Source: Herbidospora cretacea (GTDB lineage: Bacteria; Actinomycetota; Actinomycetes; Streptosporangiales; Streptosporangiaceae). Taken from it: a DNA stretch of 64,000 bases. Below are positions 7,569 through 15,386 of this stretch, in pieces (the stretch's first letter is position 1; the number at the start of each line of letters is the position of its first letter). The position numbers were made by a program, and so were the translations under genes. The notes beneath the pieces were generated by a model. It saw nothing but the letters and a program-made list of their open reading frames with translations, was not told where the DNA came from and searched no databases. Location of the stretch: positions 106,835 to 170,834 of the forward strand of contig NZ_BBXG01000019.1 of the NCBI RefSeq assembly GCF_001570605.1, given 5' to 3'.

Positions 7569-7641
7569 TACGTCCGGTGGGAGTCGAACCCACAAACTCC
7601 GGCTCCTCGGGCCGGTGCCTCTGCCATTGGGCTACGGACGT
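7569..7641 (-). tRNA. Atypical short-variable-arm tRNA with Leu anticodon GAG and C33
   Basis: Acceptor ACGTCCG/CGGACGT, D-arm of the same type as its CAG neighbour, anticodon stem CCGGC/GCCGG around CCGAGGA (anticodon GAG), five-base variable loop, T-arm GTGGGTTCGACTCCCAC, discriminator A. The anticodon reads the Leu codon CTC, yet the molecule is class I (73 nt). Position 33, almost universally U, is C. All stems are intact, so it is not an obvious pseudogene. Confidence 0.65.
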
Positions 7642-7646
7642 GTGCG

Positions 7647-7718
7647 CTGCCAGAGCACGATTCGAATGTGCATTTTCCCGGTTCAAAGCCGGGCGTCCTG
7701 CCGTTAGACGATCTGGCA
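7647..7718 (-). tRNA. tRNA-Gln-like (anticodon TTG) with imperfect T-stem
   Basis: Acceptor TGCCAGA/TCTGGCA with a U1-A72 pair and discriminator G, both features of tRNA-Gln; anticodon stem CCCGG/CCGGG around CTTTGAA (anticodon TTG). The T-arm reads GCACA-TTCGAAT-CGTGC, so the nearly invariant G53-C61 pair is replaced by an A-C mismatch. It may be a functional but unusual tRNA-Gln or a decaying copy. Confidence 0.7.
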
Positions 7719-7759
7719 ATGGAATGAATCCCGCTATTGAATTCTGGGCAGCGGAAACG

Positions 7760-7790
7760 AAAAAGCCGCCGGGGTCTTCCCTGGCGGCTT
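7760..7790 (-). terminator. Rho-independent terminator on the minus strand
   Basis: Read on the minus strand, AAGCCGCC and GGCGGCTT form a perfect stem extended by AGGG/CCCC around AAGA, followed by a run of T. It ends the transcript carrying the small ORF at 7811-7912 and isolates the tRNA array from MerR-side transcription. Confidence 0.8.
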
Positions 7791-7810
7791 CGTGGCGGTG
7801 TTCCCCTGGT

Positions 7811-7912
7811 CTAGCTGGGGAGACGCCGGTGCCGCAGGATTAGGGCGCGCAGGGATCGCGATTCTCGCGAGCGAAGGCTGCGGGCCTGTTCCTGCCGGGC
7901 TTCGTAGCTCAC
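7811..7912 (-). CDS. 33-residue Arg/Ser-rich small protein
   Basis: A GTG at 7912 is preceded at 8 nt by a strong ribosome site, AGGAAAGGA (minus strand, 7921-7929). The frame begins VSYEARQEQARSLRSRE, ends in LRHRRLPS, and stops 20 bases before a good terminator. An in-frame ATG at 7921 would overlap the ribosome site and is less likely. The peptide is very basic and probably helical. It follows the MerR gene after a 90 bp gap. I do not recognise the family. A complete SD-ORF-terminator unit argues for a real small gene; a leader peptide is the alternative. Confidence 0.5.
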   Translation of the reverse strand: MSYEARQEQARSLRSRESRSLRALILRHRRLPS

Positions 7913-8000
7913 GGGAATCATCCTTTCCTGCGTTTTCGGTGCGGCTGGCTTGTTGGTGAAACCGTAGCCGCTCGAATTGTCGGACGCTATGTATTTAATT

Positions 8001-8348
8001 TCACCGGGGGTGGGTGTCGGTGACGGCGATGACCTCGTCCAGGCGGGTCAGGGCTGACTGGAGGCGGGTCAGCTGGCCGTTGATGCGGTCGCGTTCCGTG
8101 TGGAGGAGTCTGCGCTGGGCTTCGTCGGTGTGGCCGTGGGCGAAGCAGGGGAGCAGGGCGGCGATGGTGCGGCTGGTGAGGCCGGCGGCGTACATGTCCT
8201 GGAAGAACCTCACCCGCTCGACTGCTTCTTCCGGATAGTGGCGCTGGCCCGAGTCGCTGCGGTGCGGGGCCAGCAGGCCCTGCTCCTCGTAGTAGCGGAG
8301 GGCGCGGACGCTGACTCCCGAGCGGGCCGCCAGTTCACCGATGCGCAT
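8001..8348 (-). CDS. MerR-family transcriptional regulator
   Basis: The 115-residue protein starts with the MerR winged helix (MRIGELAARSGVSVRALRYY, then EEQGLLAPHR), followed by the R.Y..E.V.R..F linker and a short coiled-coil dimerisation helix. Only one cysteine occurs (LLPCFAHGH), so a metal-binding CxxC loop is absent and the inducer is probably organic or redox independent. It is divergent from the SDR gene at 8400. The intergenic dyad between a -35 and a -10 with a 20 bp spacer is the standard MerR operator. It therefore most likely controls the SDR and itself. Confidence 0.9.
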   Translation of the reverse strand: MRIGELAARSGVSVRALRYYEEQGLLAPHRSDSGQRHYPEEAVERVRFFQDMYAAGLTSRTIAALLPCFAHGHTDEAQRRLLHTERDRINGQLTRLQSALTRLDEVIAVTDTHPR

Positions 8349-8360
8349 GGAGGAACACCC

Positions 8361-8392
8361 TTGCCTCTGACGTCAACGTCAGGTTCTAGGTT
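8361..8392 (+). promoter_or_regulatory. MerR-type promoter/operator, leaderless
   Basis: TTGCCT (8361-8366) and TAGGTT (8387-8392) are separated by 20 bp. Between them lies the perfect dyad CTGACGT-ca-ACGTCAG (8367-8382). Such overlong spacers with a central dyad are the hallmark of MerR-activated promoters. Only seven bases separate the -10 from ATG 8400, so the mRNA is probably leaderless. Confidence 0.75.
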
Positions 8393-8399
8393 ACCCGTC

Positions 8400-9101
8400 A
8401 TGGACATCAAAGACTCTGTCGCCCTGGTGACCGGGGCCAATCGTGGGCTGGGGCGCGCGTTCACCCAGGAGCTGCTCGACCGGGGGGCACGCAAGGTCTA
8501 CGCCGCGGCGCGGCGTGTCGAGGACGTCGATCCGGGTTCGGGACGGGTGGAGGCGATCAGGCTCGACATCACCGACGCCGGCGACGTCAGGCGGGCGGTG
8601 GAGGTCGCCCGGGACGTCACCCTGCTGGTCAACAACGCCGGGACCAACACCTCCACCGATCTGGTCACGGGTGACCTGGACCGGATCAGGCTCGACCTCG
8701 ACACCCACTTCTACGGGACGCTGGGCATGGTGAGGGGGTTCGCGCCGACCCTGGCGGCCAACGGGGGCGGCGCGATCGTGAACGTTCTGTCGGCGATGTC
8801 ATGGTTCGCCTATCAGGGCGCCAACGCCTATCACGTCGCCAAGGCGGCCGAATGGGCGCTGACCAACGCGGTGCGGCTGGAGCTGGCCGCCCAAGGGACG
8901 CTGGTGACGGGCGTCCACCTCGGGCTGGCCGACACCGACATGGCCGCGGGGCTCGACGGCGAGAAGCTGCCTCCGGCCGAGGTCGCGCGGACCGTTCTCG
9001 ACGGGGTCGAGGCCGGGACGTGGGAGGTGCTGGTCGACGACTGGAGCGCCCACATCAAGAAGTCGCTCGCCCTGGACCCGCAGATGGCCGGTCAGCCGTA
9101 G
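8400..9101 (+). CDS. Short-chain dehydrogenase/reductase (MerR-controlled)
   Basis: The 233-residue SDR has the nucleotide motif TGANRGLGRAF at residues 11-21, NNAG at about residue 80 and the catalytic Y-H-V-A-K (YxxxK) near residues 143-147 after a Ser in the SAMSW stretch. The enzyme should be an NAD(P)-dependent alcohol or carbonyl oxidoreductase. The start at ATG 8400 is supported by the promoter geometry. It is divergent from the merR gene, and its stop region overlaps the convergent DUF899 gene by 10 bp. The substrate is unknown; control by MerR suggests a response to a small toxic molecule. Confidence 0.9.
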   Translation: MDIKDSVALVTGANRGLGRAFTQELLDRGARKVYAAARRVEDVDPGSGRVEAIRLDITDAGDVRRAVEVARDVTLLVNNAGTNTSTDLVTGDLDRIRLDLDTHFYGTLGMVRGFAPTLAANGGGAIVNVLSAMSWFAYQGANAYHVAKAAEWALTNAVRLELAAQGTLVTGVHLGLADTDMAAGLDGEKLPPAEVARTVLDGVEAGTWEVLVDDWSAHIKKSLALDPQMAGQP

Positions 9102-9721
9102 GTCGGGTATTGCGGCCAGCCCTCCGGCGAGTCCTCCCAGTCTTCCTGGCGGCCCCACGGGGTCAGGTCGAGATAGCTGTGGGTGAAGACCAGGCGGTCG
9201 ACGCCCCGGGCGGTCGTGCTGTAGGTGCGGTAGACGCGGTCGCCGTCGCGGAGGAAGACGCTCAGCATGAAGCCTCCGCCGGCGCCGCAGTCGTCGGCGA
9301 ACGTGGTGCCCTTGGAGGACAGGAACGGGAGGGTCCAGCCGCGTTCGGCCTTGTAGCCCTCGATCTGCTCCAGGGGCATGTTGGAGATCGTGGCCCAGCT
9401 CACGCCCTTCGCGGCCAGCGACGGGAGCGCGGTGGGCGGGACGCTGTCGGTGAATTTGGTGCAGCCGGGACAGAAGTGGCCGGGGCCGTTGTCCATGAAC
9501 TGGTAGACGATCAGCTGGTCACGGTCCTCGAACAGGTCGAGCAGGGTCCGGGGGCCGTCGGGGCCCTCGAAGACGTAGTCGGCCCGGAACTCGACCATGG
9601 GGAGGCGGCGGCGCCGGGCGGCCAGGGCGTCTTCGGCCCTGGTCAGCTCCTTCTCGGCCTTCAGCAGGTCCTCGCGCGCCAGCTGCCACTCTTCAGGTGA
9701 TACGACTGGTGGTTTGGTCAT
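9092..9721 (-). CDS. DUF899 family thioredoxin-fold protein
   Basis: The 209-residue protein starts with a helical N-terminal region (EEWQLAREDLLKAEKELTRAED), then LFEDRDQLIVYQFM, then FCPGCTKF, a CxxC in the place expected for DUF899, and a C-terminal DLTPWGRQEDWEDSPEGWPQ tail, which is diagnostic for this family. DUF899 proteins are thioredoxin-like proteins of unknown function. ATG 9721 (MTKPPVV) is chosen by family length; no good ribosome site is visible. The last 10 bp overlap the end of the convergent SDR gene. Confidence 0.85.
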   Translation of the reverse strand: MTKPPVVSPEEWQLAREDLLKAEKELTRAEDALAARRRRLPMVEFRADYVFEGPDGPRTLLDLFEDRDQLIVYQFMDNGPGHFCPGCTKFTDSVPPTALPSLAAKGVSWATISNMPLEQIEGYKAERGWTLPFLSSKGTTFADDCGAGGGFMLSVFLRDGDRVYRTYSTTARGVDRLVFTHSYLDLTPWGRQEDWEDSPEGWPQYPTYG

Positions 9722-9783
9722 AGGCGGATTCTGCCCGCTGGGTATGACAGAAACCGAGGGTGCCCAGGTCAAGGGGGATGCAG

Positions 9784-10497
9784 ATGGAACTGGACGGACA
9801 GCGGGTGGTCCTCCTCGGGGGCACCTCGGGCATCGGGCTGGGCGCGGCCAAGATCGCTGCGGCGCACGGCGCGGAGGTGGTCGTGGTCTCCTCGCGGGAG
9901 GAGAACGTGCGGGTGGCCCTGGAGATGCTGCCCGATTCGGCGTGGGGGGACGTCGCCGATTTCAGCGACACGGCCGCCATCGAGCAGGTCGTCGAGCGGA
10001 TAGGGCGGCTCGACCATCTGATCTACACGGCCGGGGAGCCTCTCTACATCTCCCCGGTCGAGCATCTCGATCTCGCGACCGCCCGTGAGTACTTCCAGAT
10101 CCGGTTCTTCGGCGCGCTGGCGGCGGCGAAGGCCGCGCGGAGCAGGATCTCCGAGCAGGGCAGCATCACGGTCACGGCGGGGGTGGCCAAGGACCGGCCG
10201 GGGTTCGGGTGGGCGGGGCCCGCGTCGATCTCCGGGGCGCTGGAGGCGCTGACCAAGGCGCTGGCGGTGGAGTTCGCGCCCGTACGGGTGAACTGCGTGG
10301 CGCCCGGGGTGATCAGGTCACCGCTGTGGCAGGGGACGCTGCACGTCGAGGAGATGTACCAGGAGATCGCCGACACCAGCCTGGCCGGGCGGGTCGGAGA
10401 GGTCGAGGACGTGGCGAAGGCCTACCTCTATCTGATGACGCAGGAGTACTCGACCGGGATGGTGCTGACCGTCGACGGGGGCATCACCCTGGTTTGA
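9784..10497 (+). CDS. SDR-fold protein lacking the YxxxK catalytic pair
   Basis: The 237-residue protein has the cofactor motif GGTSGIGLG near residue 12 and the C-terminal YLYLMTQEYSTGMVLTVDGG seen in FabG-like SDRs. Where the catalytic Tyr and Lys belong, it reads AGPASISGALEALTKALA, so neither residue is in place. It is either an SDR with a different mechanism or a binding protein. ATG 9784 has AAGGGGG 6 nt upstream (9771-9777) and is preferred over ATG 9778. It is followed 13 bp later by the amidohydrolase gene, so the two may share a transcript. Confidence 0.85.
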   Translation: MELDGQRVVLLGGTSGIGLGAAKIAAAHGAEVVVVSSREENVRVALEMLPDSAWGDVADFSDTAAIEQVVERIGRLDHLIYTAGEPLYISPVEHLDLATAREYFQIRFFGALAAAKAARSRISEQGSITVTAGVAKDRPGFGWAGPASISGALEALTKALAVEFAPVRVNCVAPGVIRSPLWQGTLHVEEMYQEIADTSLAGRVGEVEDVAKAYLYLMTQEYSTGMVLTVDGGITLV

Positions 10498-10510
10498 CAG
10501 ACTGTCCGGC

Positions 10511-11380
10511 ATGTCGGTGGAAGCGGTCTGGCGGGGGCTCGGGCTGCCGGGCATCGTGGATGTCCATACACACTTCATGCCCCAGCGGGTGCTCGACAAG
10601 GTGCAGGCCTATTTCGCCGGCGCCGAAGGCTATCTCGGGTTTCCCTGGCCCATCTCCCACGGCAACGACCCGCAGGATCACGTACGGAGACTGCGGGATT
10701 TCGGCGTGGTGCTCTTCACCGCGATGATTTACCCGCACAAGCCGAATATGGCTGCATGGCTGAACGAATGGGCGCGCGACTTCGCCGCCGTCACCCCCGA
10801 TTGCGCGCTCACGGCGACCTTTTTCCCCGAGGAGTCCGCGCGGGCGTACGTACCGGAGGCGCTGGAAGCGGGCGCCCGGGTGTTCAAGGCGCATCTGCAG
10901 GTGGGGGAGTACGACCCGCGCGATCCCCTGCTCGACCCCGTCTGGGGGATGCTCGCCGACGCCGGGGTGCCGGTGGTCACCCATTGCGGGTCGGGGCCGG
11001 TGCCGGGGCGGTTCACCGGGCTGCGGCCGATCACCGAAATGCTCGAAAGGCATCCGCGGCTGAAATTGGTCGTGGCGCACATGGGGCTACCGGAATATCG
11101 CGGTTTCCTCGATCTCGCCGACCGATTTCCCGGGGTTTGTCTCGACACGACCATGGCGTTCACGGAATTCACGGAGAAAGCGTGGCCGTTTCCGTCTGGT
11201 GAACTGCCACGCCTTCTCGACAAAGGGGATCGCATTCTTTTCGGGAGCGACTTCCCCAACATCCCGTATGACTATGCGGAGGCGGTCGGCGCGCTGGTCC
11301 GGCTGGACCTCGGCGACGACTGGCTCCGGGCGGTGCTCTACGGCAACGCCGTTCAGATCTTGCGGCCGACCGCTCCGTAG
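10511..11380 (+). CDS. Amidohydrolase-2 family metal-dependent hydrolase
   Basis: The 289-residue TIM-barrel protein shows the metal ligands expected in the amidohydrolase-2 (ACMSD-like) group: VDVHTHF at residues 16-22, FKAHLQ, THCGSG, VAHMG and GSDFPN near residue 248. These enzymes hydrolyse or decarboxylate small cyclic acids. No ribosome site precedes ATG 10511, so a leaderless or coupled start is possible. It follows the SDR-fold gene closely on the same strand. The last 28 bp overlap the convergent methyltransferase gene. The substrate is not predictable. Confidence 0.85.
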   Translation: MSVEAVWRGLGLPGIVDVHTHFMPQRVLDKVQAYFAGAEGYLGFPWPISHGNDPQDHVRRLRDFGVVLFTAMIYPHKPNMAAWLNEWARDFAAVTPDCALTATFFPEESARAYVPEALEAGARVFKAHLQVGEYDPRDPLLDPVWGMLADAGVPVVTHCGSGPVPGRFTGLRPITEMLERHPRLKLVVAHMGLPEYRGFLDLADRFPGVCLDTTMAFTEFTEKAWPFPSGELPRLLDKGDRILFGSDFPNIPYDYAEAVGALVRLDLGDDWLRAVLYGNAVQILRPTAP

Positions 11381-12192
11381 GCGCCGTGGATCCGCTGGGC
11401 GAGCACCGCGGGGTCCTCCTCGGTGCGCCAGGTGGCGAGCGCGACGAGGCCGGGCTCGGCCAGCTCGAACCCGGTGAAGTACTCGCTGATCTGGGCCTTC
11501 GTCCGGGGGGTGAAGCCCAGGGAGTCGGAGTTGTACGCGTCGGCGGCGTCGGCGATCGTCTCCGGGAAGAAGTCGGCCGTCACGTGGCTGACCGCGAAGT
11601 AACTGCCGGGCACGAGCGCCTCGGTGTACTGACGGACCAGGCCGGCCGGGTCTTCCTTGTCGGTGATGAACATCAGGGTGCCGACGATGACCAGGGCCAC
11701 CGGCTCGCTGAAGTCGATGACGCCCTTGATCTCCGGATGGTCGATGATCGACGCCGGGTCGCGCAGGTCGGCCTCGACGTAGCAGGTGCGGCCCTGCCGG
11801 GTGCTGCGGAGCAGGGCGCGGGCGTGCGTCATCACGATGGGGTCGTTGTCGACGTAGGCGATCCTGGCCGCGGGGTTGACCTGCTGGGCCACCTCGTGGG
11901 TGTTGCCCTGGGTGGGGATGCCGGTGCCGATGTCGAGGAACTGGCTGACGCCCTGTTCGGCGATGTACCTCACGGCGCGGCCCAGGAAGGCGCGGTTGTC
12001 GCGGGCCCCTTGGACGATCCCCGGCGAGGCGATCCTGGTCGCCTCGGCGACCTTGCGGTCGGCTTCGAAGTTGTCCTTGCCACCCAGCCAATAGTCGTAC
12101 ACGCGAGCCGAATGGGGGACCGACGTGTCGATTCTCGGCGCGTTCTCGTCACGCGGGGACGCCCACGGCAATACGTTCTTCGGCTCCGACAT
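11353..12192 (-). CDS. DUF574-type SAM-dependent methyltransferase
   Basis: The 279-residue protein carries signatures of the actinomycete-specific SAM methyltransferase family (PF04672, formerly DUF574): PHSARVYDYWLGGKDNFEAD, the SAM-binding FLDIGTGIPTQGNTHEVA, YVDNDPIVMTHARALL and DPAGLVRQYTEALVPGSY. These genes occur in many copies in filamentous actinomycetes, and their substrates are mostly unknown. ATG 12192 has TTGGAG 5 nt upstream. The gene overlaps the convergent amidohydrolase gene by 28 bp. Confidence 0.92.
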   Translation of the reverse strand: MSEPKNVLPWASPRDENAPRIDTSVPHSARVYDYWLGGKDNFEADRKVAEATRIASPGIVQGARDNRAFLGRAVRYIAEQGVSQFLDIGTGIPTQGNTHEVAQQVNPAARIAYVDNDPIVMTHARALLRSTRQGRTCYVEADLRDPASIIDHPEIKGVIDFSEPVALVIVGTLMFITDKEDPAGLVRQYTEALVPGSYFAVSHVTADFFPETIADAADAYNSDSLGFTPRTKAQISEYFTGFELAEPGLVALATWRTEEDPAVLAQRIHGAYGAVGRKI

Positions 12193-12283
12193 GGGGACTC
12201 CAAGGGGGTCGCGGCTTCGGGTCAGCTTAAACCCGATGATCGTCTCCCCAGACTAAGAATCCGTTATTTTCCGACGAGATTCC

Positions 12284-13303
12284 TTAAATGCGGGCGTAGT
12301 CTGCTATTTCGGTCAGCAAAGCGCGCTTGCCGGCTTCGTCCATGAATGACGCCCTGACCGCATTTCCGGCCAGGTCGGCGAGCCCGGACCGGTCCAGGCC
12401 GAGCAGCTGGGCGGCGACGGCGTACTCCTGGTTCAGGGAGGTGCCGAACATCGGCGGGTCGTCGGAGTTGACGGTGACGAGCACGCCCGCCTTCACCAGC
12501 TCGGGCAGCGGGTGCTCCTCCAGCGAGGCGACGGCCCTCGTGCAGACGTTGGACGTCGGGCAGACCTCCAGCGGGATCCGGCGCTCGGCCAGGTGGGCGA
12601 GCAGCTCGGGGTCGCGCGCGCTGCCGATGCCGTGGCCGATGCGCTCGGCCTTCAGCTCGCGCAGCGCCTCCCAGACCGTCTCGGGGCCGGTGGTCTCGCC
12701 GGCGTGCGGGAGCGAGTGGAGGCCCTCGGCGCGGGCGGCGTCGAAATAGGGCGCGAACTGCTTCCTCGGCACGCCGACCTCCGGCCCGCCCAGCCCGAAG
12801 CCGATCAGGCCGTCGGGGCGCTGGTCGAGCGCGATCCGCAGGGTGCTCTCGGCCGCCGGGAGGCCCAGCTCACCGGGGATGTCGAAGATCCACTTGAAGG
12901 CCAGGCCGTGGTCCTTCAGGACCGAGGCGCGGGCGTCCTCGATGATCTCGCAGAACTGCTCCGGGGCGAAGCCGTTGATCAGATGGGTGTACGGCGTCAC
13001 GGTCAGCTCGACGTAACGGGCGTTCTGCGCCGCGAGGTCCCGGCCGACGCCGTAGAAGAGCTGCCACAGGTCCTCGGGGTCGCGGATCAGGTTGAGCACC
13101 GCGACGTACACCTCGATGAAGTGGGCGAAGTCGCGGAAGGTGAAGAACTCGGCCAGCCGTGCGGGGTCGGCCGGCACCGGGGTGCTGCCCTCGTGGCGGG
13201 CGGCGAGCTCGGCCACGACCCGGGGGGATGCGGAGCCGACGTGGTGGACGTGCAGCTCCGCCTTGGGCAGACCGGCGATGAAGGTGTCCAGATCTGTTGT
13301 CAC
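12284..13303 (-). CDS. add: Adenosine / aminodeoxyfutalosine deaminase
   Basis: The 339-residue protein has the adenosine deaminase family zinc site: HVHH near residues 18-21, SLPHAGETTG, GHGIGSA, EVCPTSN and NSDDPPMFGT. Instead of the HVHLDGA start of classic adenosine deaminases it reads HVHHVGSASP, a variant I associate with the actinobacterial subgroup that includes 6-aminodeoxyfutalosine deaminases of the futalosine menaquinone pathway. Either substrate is possible. GTG 13303 lies 7 bases after a -10-like TACGGT, which suggests a leaderless start. No other menaquinone gene lies nearby. Confidence 0.88.
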   Translation of the reverse strand: MTTDLDTFIAGLPKAELHVHHVGSASPRVVAELAARHEGSTPVPADPARLAEFFTFRDFAHFIEVYVAVLNLIRDPEDLWQLFYGVGRDLAAQNARYVELTVTPYTHLINGFAPEQFCEIIEDARASVLKDHGLAFKWIFDIPGELGLPAAESTLRIALDQRPDGLIGFGLGGPEVGVPRKQFAPYFDAARAEGLHSLPHAGETTGPETVWEALRELKAERIGHGIGSARDPELLAHLAERRIPLEVCPTSNVCTRAVASLEEHPLPELVKAGVLVTVNSDDPPMFGTSLNQEYAVAAQLLGLDRSGLADLAGNAVRASFMDEAGKRALLTEIADYARI

Positions 13304-13358
13304 GAGCCCGACCGTAGCGCTGGGCGTCGAACCAGGGCCAACTTCTTACACGGAAATG

Positions 13359-14441
13359 TCAGCTTCCGCTGGGAAGTTCGCCCAGTGTCACCTGAACGGT
13401 CGTCTGGCTGCCGTTCGAGCGCCGCACGACGACCGGCACCGTCTGGCCGGGCTTCAGCGTCGCCAGCACCTCGCTCAGGGTCGCGGTGTCCTCGGTGGGC
13501 TTGCCGTTCACGCTGGTGATGACGTCGCCGTTCTTGATCCCGGCCTTGGCGCTCGGGCCGTTCCTGGTGACCGCTCCGACCTGCACGCCCATCGGTTCTC
13601 CGTCGTCGCCGATGGCCGTCCCCACCTGGACGCCCAGAGCCGCCCGCCGCGTGTTGACCACGCGGCCGTTCTGGATGATCTGCCGGCCGATGTCGGTGGC
13701 GGTCGCGCTCGGGATGGCGAAGCCGATGCCGTCGGCCGGGCCCTGCTGCGGGTTGTTGGCCCCCAGGGTCGGGATGCCGATCACCGCGCCGCTCAGGTCG
13801 ACCAGGGCGCCGCCGCTGTTGCCCGGGTTGATCGGGGCGGAGGTCTGGATCGCGTTGGCGATGGTGCTGCCCTGCGAACCGCGTTCGGCCGGGCCCAGGA
13901 CCGTCCGGCCGAGGGCCGACACGATGCCCGAGGTGACCGTGCCGGAGAAGCCGAGCGGGTTGCCCATGGCCAGCACGATCTGGCCCACGCGGAGCTTGGT
14001 GGAGTCGCCGAACGTCGCCGGGTTGAGGCCGCGCGCGTCGGCGACCTTGATGACGGCCAGGTCGCCGGCCGGGAAGGAGCCGACGAGGGTGGCCTTGCGG
14101 GCCGGGCCTCCCGTCGGGAGGGCGACCTCGAAGTCGCGGGCCTGGCCCACGACGTGGGCGTTGGTCACGATGTGGCCCTGGGTGTCGAACACGATCCCGG
14201 AACCCAGGGCGTTGCCGGTGGTGATCTGCACGATCGACGGCAGCACCCGGTGGATGACCTCCTCGTAGGCCGACTCCAGGCCGAGCGCCTGCTGCGACGG
14301 CGTCACCGGCGTGCTCGCGCTGGGTGAGGCGGAGGCCGCCGGCGTCGCCGTGGACGTACCGGTGGACGAGTTCGAGCAGCCCGCCGCCGCCGCGAGGCAG
14401 GCGAGGACGGCGATCCGGCTGATGACCGGCGAGAATTCCAT
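13359..14441 (-). CDS. HtrA/DegP-like serine protease with PDZ domain, probable lipoprotein
   Basis: The 360-residue protein begins with a signal segment ending in LAAAAGC, a plausible lipobox, then an Ala/Ser/Thr-rich linker. The trypsin-like domain has the triad His (TNAHVV), Asp (GDLAVIKV) and Ser (PGNSGGAL), and the C-terminal PDZ domain (about residues 260-350) includes GIKNGDVITSVNGKP. Such proteases act in cell-envelope quality control. ATG 14441 is chosen because of ACAGGG just upstream and because the signal segment starts there; GTG 14468 is an alternative. Confidence 0.9.
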   Translation of the reverse strand: MEFSPVISRIAVLACLAAAAGCSNSSTGTSTATPAASASPSASTPVTPSQQALGLESAYEEVIHRVLPSIVQITTGNALGSGIVFDTQGHIVTNAHVVGQARDFEVALPTGGPARKATLVGSFPAGDLAVIKVADARGLNPATFGDSTKLRVGQIVLAMGNPLGFSGTVTSGIVSALGRTVLGPAERGSQGSTIANAIQTSAPINPGNSGGALVDLSGAVIGIPTLGANNPQQGPADGIGFAIPSATATDIGRQIIQNGRVVNTRRAALGVQVGTAIGDDGEPMGVQVGAVTRNGPSAKAGIKNGDVITSVNGKPTEDTATLSEVLATLKPGQTVPVVVRRSNGSQTTVQVTLGELPSGS

Positions 14442-14549
14442 GCGACCCTGTCTACCCAGGTAGATCACCGGATGCCAGCACCGACGAGCAGATCGTTGGA
14501 CCGTGCCATCGTCCGGCTTCGATCATGACTTCTGACGTAATCTGCCGTC

Positions 14550-15371
14550 ATGGCGGACGAACTCGGCACCCCAGCCCGGCCGTCGGCGCGCTCTTACGAC
14601 GCGCCAACCACCCCGCTCCCGATCTATCGCCCTCCCGTCGAGGAGGAACCCGCCCCGCCCCCGCCGCCACCGGAGGGCGGCAACCGGATGCGGGTCCTGT
14701 GGTCGGTCTTCGCCGCGCTCGTCACCGTCGCCGCCGTGGTGTTCGCCTTCTCGGCCTTCTCCGCCGACGAGCCCGTCCGCGAGGTGACGGTGTTACCCGC
14801 CGCCGAGACCGCCGTGAAACCCTCTCCGAAACCGTCGCGGACCCCGCTCTCGCTCCCCAGGCCGCCGGTCCGGAAGGCGCTGGCCGCCTACTCCGGCGCC
14901 GGCACCCCGACCGCCGGCCTGGTCGACGACCGCCGTTCCGGGATCGTGTACGCCGCCTTCGCCGACCCCTGGGAGAAGGTCAGGCCCGACCCCTTCCAGG
15001 CCCGCCAGCGCGCCGGCCAGGCGATCATCGCCTCCGGCCCGATCCCCGGCGCGAACCCCGGCACTCCGAAGACGGCGGCCCAGTGGCGTGACCTCACCGC
15101 CAAGGCCGCCCGCTGGACGGTCACCCGCTACCAGCCCAAGGAGGCCACCTTCCAGTGGACGGCCTCGCAGAAGATCCCCGGCGGCACCGGCTGGCTGCTC
15201 GGCTACCGGGTCGCCTGGGAGACCGGCGGCCGGCGGCACACCGCCGAGGCGATCGTGGTGCTGGTGGCGACCGGAGGGAAGCCCGGGATGCTCTTCGCCT
15301 CGGTGCCCGATTCGCGAAAAGAGCTGCGGAGAGACCTGAACGTCCTGCTGGAGACGGTTCGCCCCCGGTAG
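14550..15371 (+). CDS. Single-pass membrane protein, function unknown
   Basis: The 273-residue protein has a Pro-rich cytoplasmic N-terminus with PPPPPP, one transmembrane helix (about residues 49-70, VLWSVFAALVTVAAVVFAFSAF) and a Pro/Ser/Thr linker. The outside domain has no cysteines and ends in a strand-helix pattern (AEAIVVLVATGGKPGMLFASVPDSRKELRRDLNVL). Actinomycete genomes carry many such proteins. The start at ATG 14550 has no strong ribosome site. It is divergent from the HtrA-like protease gene, so the two may be involved in envelope functions together. I do not recognise a family. Confidence 0.7.
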   Translation: MADELGTPARPSARSYDAPTTPLPIYRPPVEEEPAPPPPPPEGGNRMRVLWSVFAALVTVAAVVFAFSAFSADEPVREVTVLPAAETAVKPSPKPSRTPLSLPRPPVRKALAAYSGAGTPTAGLVDDRRSGIVYAAFADPWEKVRPDPFQARQRAGQAIIASGPIPGANPGTPKTAAQWRDLTAKAARWTVTRYQPKEATFQWTASQKIPGGTGWLLGYRVAWETGGRRHTAEAIVVLVATGGKPGMLFASVPDSRKELRRDLNVLLETVRPR

Positions 15372-15386
15372 CCTCGAAGCTTCTTC

